NCBI GenBank assembly: GCA_949289045.1
Contig: CASEMN010000011.1
Location: forward strand, 1-64,000
DNA from: an uncultured Oscillospiraceae bacterium
GTDB lineage: Bacteria > Bacillota > Clostridia > Oscillospirales > Acutalibacteraceae
Length of the DNA stretch: 64,000 nucleotides
Reading direction: 5' to 3'
A program made the position numbers and the translations under genes. Each line of letters starts with the position of its first letter. Within the stretch, counting starts at the first letter, position 1. Under the pieces are notes generated by a model. That model was given only the letters and a program-made list of their open reading frames with translations, had not been told where the DNA came from and did no database searches. Below are positions 33,866 through 42,526 of the stretch, piece after piece.

Positions 33866-34342
33866 ATGAACCGTACACTTGTTAATTTCTCAAAAATTAA
33901 AATTATTCTTTCAGTTATTGTCTTTACATTGACTATAACTATGTTTACCGGATGCTCCGGTGCACAGGGATATAACGAAGAAACTACAGAAAACAGTAAT
34001 CTCTTAAAGGCTCCACAGCTGCCCCTTGAAGTGTGGAAAGAGGAATATCTCTTTGAAAACATCCCCGCTCCGGAAAATGCCGATGTATATGTACTTACGG
34101 AAAGCGATTCCGACGGCTGGAAAATCTATTCCTTTTCCTTTGAAAATTTTACATTGGAGGAAGCGAGGGAATATATCTCCGTTCTTGAGTCTGACAATGT
34201 AAAAAGGGAGGAATATGACGAATATTATGAAAACGAAATACCGATGCTTAACTATATGGGATATGTAAATGACAGTTTGGCTGTGACTCTTTCCCAGTGC
34301 GGCGAAAGCGGAGGGATGACAATAAACGTCAGAGCCGATTAA
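33866..34342 (+). CDS. Small lipoprotein after PadR/HAAS pair
   Basis: A 158-residue predicted lipoprotein: hydrophobic N-terminal segment ending MFTGC (Cys30), then a secreted, acidic Tyr/Glu-rich domain with no family I can name confidently. It lies 34 bp after the HAAS gene in the same direction, so it is probably in the PadR operon and may be an envelope output or sensor. No catalytic motif is visible. Confidence 0.65.
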   Translation: MNRTLVNFSKIKIILSVIVFTLTITMFTGCSGAQGYNEETTENSNLLKAPQLPLEVWKEEYLFENIPAPENADVYVLTESDSDGWKIYSFSFENFTLEEAREYISVLESDNVKREEYDEYYENEIPMLNYMGYVNDSLAVTLSQCGESGGMTINVRAD

Positions 34343-34394
34343 AAGTTGAATTTTCAGCGGGGAGAAAATTATCACAGATTTTTTATTTCTGATG

Positions 34395-34422
34395 TTGACA
34401 AACGTAAAATCTGTGATAAAAT
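34395..34422 (+). promoter_or_regulatory. Putative tRNA-Gly promoter
   Basis: TTGACA (34395-34400), a 16-bp spacer and TAAAAT (34417-34422), 15 bp before the tRNA 5' end. Confidence 0.65.
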
Positions 34423-34437
34423 ATCCTTACGCTGTTT

Positions 34438-34513
34438 GCGGATGTAGCTCATCTGGTAGAGCGCCACCTTGCCAAGGTGGAGGTAGCGAGTTCGAGCCTC
34501 GTCATCCGCTCCA
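34438..34513 (+). tRNA. tRNA-Gly (GCC)
   Basis: A complete cloverleaf: acceptor GCGGATG/CATCCGC, D arm GCTC...GAGC, anticodon stem CCACC/GGTGG with loop TTGCCAA (anticodon GCC at 34471-34473), T arm GCGAG TTCGAGC CTCGT, discriminator T and encoded CCA (34511-34513). Confidence 0.97.
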
Positions 34514-34519
34514 GAATTT

Positions 34520-34558
34520 AAGCTCTCAGGTTGATTCCTGAGAGCTTTTTGTTTTTTT
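34520..34558 (+). terminator. Terminator of tRNA-Gly
   Basis: An 11-bp stem (34520-34530 with 34537-34547) followed by TTTGTTTTTTT. Confidence 0.8.
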
Positions 34559-36662
34559 ACATTACTAAAACTTCACGGCTTTCGGGTTTATCGAAAGAAT
34601 ATTCCGGCTTTCTGCCCCTTTCATACTTGACTGTGATAAAATTATCGTCGACGGGAAGCCTGAATGAAACGCTTAATTTTTTATCCCATGCCGGGAAAAG
34701 AAATATCTTTTCACTGTTTGACTGTACAAGAGCTTTTGTTATGGCAATATTCATCACTGAGCCGTTATCCTGGTCGGGAAGCCAGTCGTAGTTGGGACCG
34801 TAAAAGGCAGGGAAAATGCAGTTTTTGTTTGTGTTTTCGCAGTTCCTTACTATCTCTTTGAATGTCTCTTTTTTAAGGCCTAAAAATGCAGCCTGTATTC
34901 CGTGCTGCTGCCATCCGCAAGAGGCTTTTTCCTTTCTCTTTTTGAATGTGTTTATTCCTATATCTAAATCTTCCTCCCCTATTTTATAAATTCCGTAGGG
35001 GAAAACAGTGTAAAGTTCAGGGTTTTCACAGTTGCGTTTAACCTTATCCACATTTTCGCTGAAAGGCAAAACCACCTTTTTGAATCCCTTTTTGCCAATG
35101 GGCAGCTTCGGCAGGGCTTTCAGAATGCTGTCTGCAAATTCCTTTAATTCCTCGGAAGCTTCCGAAAAAGTTTTCAGGGCTTCGCATACCGCTTTAAGTC
35201 CAGCTATGTTGGGGGAATCGTCAATACAGTTTTGCCACGTTTCAAGGGATGATGTGGGCTGAAATTTCATTGAACCATCGGGAAGAGTAAAGCGGTTTTT
35301 AAAGACTTTAAGGTTTTCGTAAACAAAAGGCAGACACTCTTCCTTTAAAAATTCACTGTCACCTGAATTGCGGCAGTATAAAAGCATCATAAGAGAGACT
35401 TCGAGAGCTCCGCAGTAGTAATAGCGTATATATGTGTTTTCCGTTACTCCGTCTTCCAGTGAATCACGGTTCCATCCGTAGTTTGTGTCGGCATAGGCGG
35501 CAAAAATGCTCATGGTTTCCGGATAAAAAGCTCCGTCATATCCGAAATATTTCTGAGTTCTGTATTTTGCAAAGTCAAGGTTATCAGTATAGAGTCTGAA
35601 AAACGGAAGTATAAGCTCATAGTCGCCGGAATAAAGCATATTCCAGTAAATAAGCCTTGTGTTTTGCAGCCAGTAATATCCTCCCCAGTTGCGGTAATCC
35701 ATATTTTCCTTTCTGTGAGGCGACGGCTGACAGGTGAATATTGAACCGTTGAATTTAATGGGATATTTTCCCCTGCCGGCGCAGATATTCATATACCGCT
35801 GTAAAATATATCCCTGTGTAAGTTTTTCTGCTTTTTTAGAGCCGCTAATATATACATAGCTTTTATTCCACATCTCTTTCCAGTAAGAAATATGTTTTTC
35901 CCTGTCCGTCTCCGGAATATTTTTGATTTTGTCAGTGAACTCTTCGGGTTTTCCACATTTTTCGCAAAGACTGTGGATAATCACACGAGTATTTTTCGTA
36001 CCCGGTTTAAATTGGAGGGATTCACCTTTTACATTGGCATCGGGAGTAAAAGCTAAAAATCCGAAAGTCAGTCCGGTTAACGGGTCGTTTCCCTCATAGT
36101 CTTCCAGATGCTGGTGCTTTAAGCTGAATTTATAAAGGGATTCGCTGTTTCTGTGATACTGCCCCAAGGTTCCCTCACCGGCGGAAAATACTATGTCAGC
36201 ATCCTCTGTGCAGTCAAAATCCATATGGGTATTTTTATCGTGGTTAAGCTGATAGTTACTCCTGTCTGCGGGGTCTATTTTTTCGGACTTACTGCGGTAG
36301 TTTATAATTGAAAGAGAGCATCCGCCGATATCTCCGCTGATGTCCATAACGTAAACAGGACTATTTGCATCAGCGTATATCTGGAAAGATATATCTTCAT
36401 TTTTAATTTTAAGTATTCCCTCCTTGAGGGAGAGGTGAAAATCCAGCGAATCAAAACATCTGCTGTTTGGCAGAGTGAATTTTAAAAATCCTGTTTTAAG
36501 CAGTCGGTGCAGTCGGCTGAATGCATCGGTTTTCGAAAGCATAAAATATATTCCGTCCTTTTCCGCCCAAATATTGGCTCCTAAATCGCCGTTTCCAATT
36601 GGGATGGACTCCATAGAGCCTTTCATTATACCTGTGTATTTGAAATCGTAATCAGCGAGCAT
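34557..36662 (-). CDS. GH95-like / DUF5703 glycoside hydrolase
   Basis: A 701-residue protein without signal peptide. The N-terminal beta-sandwich begins with SIPIGNGDLGANIWAEKDGIYFMLS, typical of DUF5703/GH95-like enzymes. The C-terminal two-thirds looks like an (alpha/alpha)6 barrel (RNWGGYYWLQNTRLIYWNML, ASCGWQQHGIQAAFLGL, FPAFYGPNYDWLPDQDNGS). GH95 members are alpha-fucosidases or galactosidases, but this branch is not biochemically assigned by me. It probably acts on an imported oligosaccharide. It is transcribed alone, toward the tRNA-Gly terminator. Confidence 0.72.
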   Translation of the reverse strand: MLADYDFKYTGIMKGSMESIPIGNGDLGANIWAEKDGIYFMLSKTDAFSRLHRLLKTGFLKFTLPNSRCFDSLDFHLSLKEGILKIKNEDISFQIYADANSPVYVMDISGDIGGCSLSIINYRSKSEKIDPADRSNYQLNHDKNTHMDFDCTEDADIVFSAGEGTLGQYHRNSESLYKFSLKHQHLEDYEGNDPLTGLTFGFLAFTPDANVKGESLQFKPGTKNTRVIIHSLCEKCGKPEEFTDKIKNIPETDREKHISYWKEMWNKSYVYISGSKKAEKLTQGYILQRYMNICAGRGKYPIKFNGSIFTCQPSPHRKENMDYRNWGGYYWLQNTRLIYWNMLYSGDYELILPFFRLYTDNLDFAKYRTQKYFGYDGAFYPETMSIFAAYADTNYGWNRDSLEDGVTENTYIRYYYCGALEVSLMMLLYCRNSGDSEFLKEECLPFVYENLKVFKNRFTLPDGSMKFQPTSSLETWQNCIDDSPNIAGLKAVCEALKTFSEASEELKEFADSILKALPKLPIGKKGFKKVVLPFSENVDKVKRNCENPELYTVFPYGIYKIGEEDLDIGINTFKKRKEKASCGWQQHGIQAAFLGLKKETFKEIVRNCENTNKNCIFPAFYGPNYDWLPDQDNGSVMNIAITKALVQSNSEKIFLFPAWDKKLSVSFRLPVDDNFITVKYERGRKPEYSFDKPESREVLVM

Positions 36663-36886
36663 CGTAAATCCTCCTTTTTAACGATATGGTATCAGATTAA
36701 AAGACTTTTTTAAATGTTTAAATAAGAATATTTTTAATACGTGTTAAATATTGCAAAAACACTTTTGTGCAACTTCAACATAAGATTGTTAAATTATTTT
36801 CAAGCCTATATACCTTTACTACAAACTCAGGTATTGATATAATTATGTTGTATACAATGAATTTTCAGCGGAGGTTATTTTAATTT

Positions 36887-38278
36887 ATGGAAATCCTTGC
36901 AGTGATTTTTGCCGCACTTTCGGCGGTATTATCAATAGTTTTGATTCTTATGGTTTCAAAACAGAAAAATACAGGTGCAGATGAAAAACGCTTTTCGGAA
37001 ATTTCGGCGCAGATTTCTGCCGTATCCGAAAGACTGGGAACCGTTGCGGAGCTTGTAAACAGAAATGACAGACGTGTTTCCGAGGAAATGAGAAGCAACC
37101 GTGACGAAACCGCAAGGCATCAGATGAATATGAGAAGCGAGATGTCAAAAGGTATGGAGAGCATGAACACAAAGCTTTCCGATATGATGCAGCAGAACAT
37201 AAAGCAGCAGCAGTCCTTTGTAATAGAAACAAGGGATGCCCTCAATAAAATTGCTATGACCAATGCGGCAAATAACGAAAAACAACTTAAAACCCTTGAA
37301 ATTTATATGACGAGAATGCAGGAGAGCAACGAGAAGAAGCTCGATCAGATGAGGGAGACTGTTGATGAAAAACTTACCTCTACCCTTTCTGCACGCCTTG
37401 ACAGCTCCTTTAAAACTGTCTCCCAGCAGCTGGAAAATCTCTATAAATCCTTAGGTGAAATGAAAGAGCTTTCAACGGGTGTTACTGATAACATCAGCAG
37501 CCTTAACAGAGTCCTTACAAACGTTAAGGCAAGGGGTACCTGGGCAGAGGTTCAGCTGGAAGCTATTCTCGATCAGACTATCCCGAAAATGTACGAAAAG
37601 AATGTGGAAACTGTTAAAAACTCAGGCAAGCGAGTTGAGTTTGCGGTGCGTATTCCCTCCAGTGACGACAGCAGTAAATTCACCCTGCTTCCAATAGACT
37701 CCAAATTCCCCATGGAGGATTATGTTCGTCTTTGCGATGCAGCCGACAGAGGTGACAGCGCCGCTTTGAGCGATGCGAGAAAAGCTCTTGAAGCAAGAGT
37801 AAAAGGCGAAGCAAAGGAGATTACAAAGTACATTAACGAGCCGGTTACGACTCCCTTTGCTATTCTCTATCTTCCCACAGAGGGACTTTATGCGGAAATT
37901 GCATCTTCAAGAACGGGACTTCCCGAAAATCTTCTCAGCGACAACATTATGATTGCGGGCCCCACTACCATAACCGCTTTGCTCAATTCTCTTTCAATCG
38001 GCTTCAAGGCGGTAACTATCAATGAAAAAGCCAATGAGGTAAGAAAGATTCTTGCCGCTGCAAAGAGCCAGTATGATAAATTCGGCGGTATTCTTGATAA
38101 GGCAAAGAAGAAAATCGATGAAGCAGGAAAAGCTCTCGACGACGCTCAAAAGAGAAATACAATTATCACCAAAAAACTCAAAGGTGTTGAGCAGATAGAT
38201 TTTCCTGAGTCAGAGAAGATTTTGGGAATAGAGACCGAAGAAATGTATCAAAGCAGTCAAATTGACGATTTTGAATAA
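36887..38278 (+). CDS. rmuC: DNA recombination protein RmuC
   Basis: A 463-residue protein: an N-terminal TM helix (about 2-21), a long coiled coil (about 30-190), then the RmuC nuclease-like domain (RGTWAEVQLEAILDQT..., LPIDSKFPMEDYVRL, LAAAKSQYDKFGGILDKAKKKIDEAGKALDDAQKRN described in parts). RmuC limits recombination between inverted repeats, which is notable beside so many palindromic repeats. CGGAGG lies about 12 nt before the ATG. It appears monocistronic. Confidence 0.92.
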   Translation: MEILAVIFAALSAVLSIVLILMVSKQKNTGADEKRFSEISAQISAVSERLGTVAELVNRNDRRVSEEMRSNRDETARHQMNMRSEMSKGMESMNTKLSDMMQQNIKQQQSFVIETRDALNKIAMTNAANNEKQLKTLEIYMTRMQESNEKKLDQMRETVDEKLTSTLSARLDSSFKTVSQQLENLYKSLGEMKELSTGVTDNISSLNRVLTNVKARGTWAEVQLEAILDQTIPKMYEKNVETVKNSGKRVEFAVRIPSSDDSSKFTLLPIDSKFPMEDYVRLCDAADRGDSAALSDARKALEARVKGEAKEITKYINEPVTTPFAILYLPTEGLYAEIASSRTGLPENLLSDNIMIAGPTTITALLNSLSIGFKAVTINEKANEVRKILAAAKSQYDKFGGILDKAKKKIDEAGKALDDAQKRNTIITKKLKGVEQIDFPESEKILGIETEEMYQSSQIDDFE

Positions 38279-38501
38279 AACGATAGTCATCTATTTACAT
38301 TTACTTTTTAAAAAGTGTATAATAAAAGGAAAGTTAGTATTATTTTAAAAAATATTCAAAGTTATATTAAATATAATACTTTTAAAAATGTAATAATGCG
38401 GAGCTTATGTAAAAACTGTAAAATAGTTAAGCTAAAAATTCAAAGTACGGTTTTATAATGAGCATCCGTGTAAATAAAATAATCAGGAAAGGAGTATTTT
38501 T

Positions 38502-39374
38502 ATGGATGGTGCGATAGACATATTTGGTAACTTTGACTCGGATGCTCCATGGAGAAAGATGCTCTCGGAGTATAAACAAATTCCCCTTTGGGATGGAGAA
38601 GTTCCGGGCTTTAAAGAAGAATATGGCCAGCGTAAACCGTCAATCACCTTTTTTCCCGCTTCAGCTGATAAGAAGACAGGCTGTGTAATAGTTATGGCGG
38701 GAGGTTCTTATACAAATAAAAGTCCCCATGAAGGAAAAGACGTTGCTTTGCGGCTTAATAAAATGGGACTTCATGCAGCGGTGCTCGATTACCGTGTTAT
38801 TCCTTATTCAAGGGATGTTATTTTGCTTGACGCAAAACGCTCAGTGCGTTTTCTGAGATATAATGCTGAAAAATATGGTATACTGGAAAATAAAATAGGA
38901 GTTATGGGTTTTTCCGCCGGAGGCAATCTTGCGGCTCTTACCTGTTTCTGCGGGGATGACGGAAATCCCTGTGACGAAGATCCGGTAGAGCGTGTTTCTT
39001 CACGCCCCAACGGAGCAGTTCTTGCCTATGCGGCGGTTAATTTTGTAGATGAATATGACGACGATGATGACGATGAGTTCAACATTATCGCATATTTTGA
39101 TTTTGTTCTTCAAAAGGGTATGCAGTTCCCGCCTGCCTTTATATGGCAGTCCATGAAGGATTCCCTTATAAACTTTAAAACCTCTCTCAGCCTTGCTGAA
39201 AAATTAGGTGATATGGGTGTACCTGTTGAGCTGCATCTTTTCCCTGAGGGCGACCACGGTCAGGGGCTTGCGGTAAGAACTGATGACCCCGAAAGTGAAA
39301 AGAGGTATAATCCCCTTACTGCACAGTGGAGCGATCTGTGCGAAAATTGGTTTAAACATTACGGTTTTATGTGA
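38502..39374 (+). CDS. Alpha/beta-hydrolase esterase
   Basis: A 290-residue cytosolic alpha/beta hydrolase. GGSYTNKSPHEGKDVA resembles the oxyanion segment of acetyl-xylan-type esterases, VMGFSAGGNLA carries the nucleophile Ser, and FPEGDHGQGLA near the end supplies the His. A poly-acidic loop (DEYDDDDDDEFN) is unusual. It lies 33 bp upstream of a GH3 gene, so it probably deacylates the same imported oligosaccharide. AAAGGAG precedes the ATG. Confidence 0.82.
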   Translation: MDGAIDIFGNFDSDAPWRKMLSEYKQIPLWDGEVPGFKEEYGQRKPSITFFPASADKKTGCVIVMAGGSYTNKSPHEGKDVALRLNKMGLHAAVLDYRVIPYSRDVILLDAKRSVRFLRYNAEKYGILENKIGVMGFSAGGNLAALTCFCGDDGNPCDEDPVERVSSRPNGAVLAYAAVNFVDEYDDDDDDEFNIIAYFDFVLQKGMQFPPAFIWQSMKDSLINFKTSLSLAEKLGDMGVPVELHLFPEGDHGQGLAVRTDDPESEKRYNPLTAQWSDLCENWFKHYGFM

Positions 39375-39407
39375 AGAAAAAAGAAAACACAGACAGAAGG
39401 TGCTGTT

Positions 39408-41867
39408 TTGAAACATCAGAAGCTTATAGAGAAAATGACCATAGAAGAAAAAGCCTCTCTTTGTTCCGGTAAAGATTGCTGGCATTTTAAGGGCATAGAG
39501 CGTCTCGGACTTCCTGAAATTATGGTCAGCGACGGTCCCCACGGACTGCGTAAGCAGGGGGACGAAAAAATGGATAATATGGGAATAAATTCCAGCTATC
39601 CTGCAACATGCTTTCCCCCTGCCGTAACTACCGCCTGTTCCTGGGACAGAGAGCTTGTTTACAAAATGGGCGAGGCGTTAGGTGAGGAATGTCTCAAGGA
39701 AAAGGTTTCAATACTTTTGGGACCTGGAATAAATATTAAACGCAGTCCCCTTTGCGGCAGAAATTTTGAATATTTTTCAGAGGACCCGTATCTTGCCGGT
39801 CAGCTGGGTGAGGCATGGGTAAAGGGAGTTCAGTCTAAAGGAGTCGGAACTTCTCTTAAACACTTTGCTGCAAACAATCAGGAGACAAGGCGCTTTACAG
39901 TAAGCAGCGTTGTTGATGAGCGTACACTCAGGGAGATTTATCTTCCCGCTTTTGAAAATGTAGTTAAAAAAGCTCAGCCCTGGACCGTTATGAACGCTTA
40001 TAACCGTCTTAACGGAGAATACTGCGCTGAATGTAAGAAGCTCCTTACAGACATACTCAAAAAAGAGTGGGGTCACGAAGGTATTGTAATAACCGACTGG
40101 GGCGCCGAAAATGAGATTGTTGACGGAATAAAGGCCGGCCAGCAGATTGAAATGCCCTCCTCCGGCGGAATCGCAGAAAGAAGAATCTTGAAAGCTATCG
40201 AGGACGGTATGCTCGAAGAGAGCGTACTTGACGAAAGCGTAGATAGAATTATAGATATTATTCTCAAAGCCAAGGAGACCCTTGACAAAGGCGACTTTAC
40301 CTTCAATCCTGAGGAGCACGACGCCCTTGCAAGAAAAATTGCAGATGAATCCATGGTGCTTCTTAAAAATGAAAACGATCTTCTTCCCCTGAATCTTGAA
40401 AAAACTTATGCGGTAATTGGTGACCTTGCAATTTCGCCGAGATATCAGGGTGCGGGAAGTTCAAAGATAAATCCCATCAAGCTTGACAATGCCCTTGATG
40501 CTCTTCTTGAGGCAGGAGTAAAATGTGAGTTTGCAAAGGGATACGACAAAGAAAAATCCGGCACTCCTGACGACAGGCTTATAGGAGAGGCCTGCAGAAT
40601 AGCGAAAAAGAGCGACGGAGCCATAATTTTTGTAGGCCTTACTGAAAATTATGAGTCTGAGGGATATGACAGAACGTCGATGAAACTTCCCGCTGCTCAT
40701 AATGAGCTTATAAATGCTGTATGTGCCGTTAATAAAAATGTAGTAGTAGTTCTCGCCTGCGGATCTCCCGTTGAAATGCCCTGGATTTCAAAGGTGCAGG
40801 GACTTTTAAACAGCTACCTTGGAGGACAGGCCGGAGGTCATGCAGTTGCCGATATACTTACGGGTAAAGTGAACCCCAGCGGAAAGCTTGCCGAAACTTT
40901 CCCCCTGCGGCTTGAGGATAACCCAACCTACAAAACATTTCCGGGTTCAACGGTTACTACAGAATACCGTGAGGGACTTTATGTAGGTTACCGCTATTAT
41001 GATACCGTAGAGAAAGACGTGCTCTTCCCCTTCGGTTTCGGTCTTTCCTATACTCAGTTTAAATATTCGGCTCTTAAAATTTCAAAGCGTACAATAAACC
41101 ACGGCGATGAGGTTGATGTTTCCTTTACTGTTGCAAATGTGGGAAATGTTGCGGGAGCCGAATCCACACAGATTTATGTTTCTGACGCTGAAAGCACGGT
41201 TTACCGTCCGGCAAAGGAACTGAAAGAGTTTACAAAGGTATATCTTGAGCCGGGAGAGGAAAAGCGAGTTACGGTGCATCTTGATACTCGTGCTTTTGCC
41301 TTTTACAATACCCTTACTGACGACTGGACTGTTGAAGACGGAGTATTTCATGTTTTAATCGGAAATAGCAGCAGGGATATACGTCTTAGGGGAAGCCTTA
41401 AAATAAGGCCGGCGGAAAATCCGGACCCGATGGAGAATTTAAGAGAAATTGCTCCTGTTTACTACACCGGCAAAATCTCCGATGTACCCGACAGCCAGTT
41501 TGAAGCAATTCTCGGCCATTCAATTCCCCCCAGAGAGTATTCGGAAAATCATATCTTTAATATGACAAGCACCTTTGAAGATGCAAAGAATACAAAATGG
41601 GGCAAAAAGATTTATAAAGCTGTCTTGTCCTCGGCAGAGGCATCTGTCAAATCTTCGGGAGAAGATTCACGTCATATTGCCATGACTTCGGTACAAACTC
41701 CCCTTAAATCAATTATTTTTGCCAGCGGCGGAGCCATAACCGAAGAAATGGGCGAAGCAATTTTGATGATTCTCAATAATAAATCTGTGGGTAAGAATAT
41801 ATTTAAGGTGTTTAAGGAGTTTTTATCCTCTCTTAAAACCGTAAAAAATCTCCTTAATTCTCTTTAA
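39408..41867 (+). CDS. GH3 beta-glucosidase-type enzyme
   Basis: An 819-residue GH3 enzyme: N-terminal TIM barrel with substrate loop SDGPHGLR, GPGINIKRSPLCGRNFEYFSEDP and nucleophile Asp230 in VITDWGAE, then the alpha/beta sandwich domain and a C-terminal fibronectin-III-like domain (ESTQIYVSDAES...). The last ~150 residues go beyond the usual end. It has no signal peptide. The TTG start at 39408 has AGAAGGTG about 7 nt upstream. It is co-directional with the esterase and both probably degrade imported beta-linked, acylated glycans. Confidence 0.93.
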   Translation: MKHQKLIEKMTIEEKASLCSGKDCWHFKGIERLGLPEIMVSDGPHGLRKQGDEKMDNMGINSSYPATCFPPAVTTACSWDRELVYKMGEALGEECLKEKVSILLGPGINIKRSPLCGRNFEYFSEDPYLAGQLGEAWVKGVQSKGVGTSLKHFAANNQETRRFTVSSVVDERTLREIYLPAFENVVKKAQPWTVMNAYNRLNGEYCAECKKLLTDILKKEWGHEGIVITDWGAENEIVDGIKAGQQIEMPSSGGIAERRILKAIEDGMLEESVLDESVDRIIDIILKAKETLDKGDFTFNPEEHDALARKIADESMVLLKNENDLLPLNLEKTYAVIGDLAISPRYQGAGSSKINPIKLDNALDALLEAGVKCEFAKGYDKEKSGTPDDRLIGEACRIAKKSDGAIIFVGLTENYESEGYDRTSMKLPAAHNELINAVCAVNKNVVVVLACGSPVEMPWISKVQGLLNSYLGGQAGGHAVADILTGKVNPSGKLAETFPLRLEDNPTYKTFPGSTVTTEYREGLYVGYRYYDTVEKDVLFPFGFGLSYTQFKYSALKISKRTINHGDEVDVSFTVANVGNVAGAESTQIYVSDAESTVYRPAKELKEFTKVYLEPGEEKRVTVHLDTRAFAFYNTLTDDWTVEDGVFHVLIGNSSRDIRLRGSLKIRPAENPDPMENLREIAPVYYTGKISDVPDSQFEAILGHSIPPREYSENHIFNMTSTFEDAKNTKWGKKIYKAVLSSAEASVKSSGEDSRHIAMTSVQTPLKSIIFASGGAITEEMGEAILMILNNKSVGKNIFKVFKEFLSSLKTVKNLLNSL

Positions 41868-41896
41868 ATAAAAGTGTTATAACTAAAAGTAAAACA

Positions 41897-42258
41897 AGCC
41901 TGTGGCGGACACGTCAGCTTTCAATTCACATACGAAGCGACAGCAATAAGCAGCTATAAATGCCTGCGGGCAAGCTGAGCTTGCATCTATGGCGCACACA
42001 GACAGAGTGTAAAAAAGAGCCTGTGGCGGACATGTCCGCTTTCAATTCACACACGAAGCGACAGTAACAAGCAGCTATAAATGCCTGCGGGCAAGCTGAG
42101 CTTGTATCTATGGCGCACACAGACAGAGTGTAAAAAAGAGCCTGTGGCGGACACGTCCGCTTTCAATTCGCACACGAAGCGACAGTAACAAGCGGCTATA
42201 AATGCCTGCGGGCAAGCTGAGCTTTCATCTATGGCGCACACAGACAGAGTGTAAAAAG
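41897..42258 (-). repeat. Three 121-bp tandem repeats, copy D of palindromic family
   Basis: Three head-to-tail units start at 41897, 42018 and 42139, with periods of 121, 121 and about 120 bp. Each contains GCAAGCTGAGCTT.C (palindromic in unit 1, decayed in units 2 and 3), CCGCAGGCATTTATAGCTG on the minus strand, GGCGCACACAGACAGAGTG, and a GCGGACAYGTCCGC palindrome (perfect in units 2 and 3). They lie just after the GH3 stop. Confidence 0.88.
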
Positions 42259-42294
42259 AGCCTGTCGAAAAAGTCCCAAAATAGAGCAAAAAAC

Positions 42295-42347
42295 GGCTCC
42301 CTTGTGTAAAGGGAGCTGTCAAAGCGAAGCTTTGACTGAGGGATTGT
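42295..42347 (+). repeat. Double-hairpin dispersed repeat of gut clostridia type
   Basis: Two adjacent hairpins, GCTCCCTT-gtgt-AAGGGAGC and GTCAAAGC-gaa-GCTTTGAC, followed by TGAGGGATTGT. I recognise this layout as a short dispersed repeat common in Oscillospiraceae and relatives. It is unrelated to the 15-nt palindrome family next to it. Confidence 0.6.
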
Positions 42348-42463
42348 ATGTTAAATATCCCTGATAATACAATGTTTTGGCACTTTGTCAAATGCTGCTT
42401 CGCTGCATGATGAAAATGTTTTAATACCTTTATTTAGAATGAAAAACACTTTATCGATAAGCT

Positions 42464-42502
42464 GAGAGCCTGCGATTGTTTCTACAATCACAGGCTCTTT
42501 TT
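42464..42502 (+). terminator. Plus-strand terminator after GH3/repeat region
   Basis: A stem with GAGCCTG..ATTG pairing CAAT..CAGGCTC and a 5-nt loop, followed by TTTTTGGG on the plus strand. No comparable T run occurs on the minus strand. Confidence 0.6.
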
Positions 42503-42526
42503 GGGAGGAAAGAAAGTGGATATTTT

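Noticed and set aside
41897..42258. CRISPR array
   Set aside because: Units are 121 bp and nearly identical throughout, with no unique spacers and no cas genes.
41926..42391. Minus-strand peptides (Cys/Ala-rich, repeated) across the tandem repeat
   Set aside because: The same peptide recurs because the DNA repeats. No ribosome sites, and codons follow palindrome symmetry.
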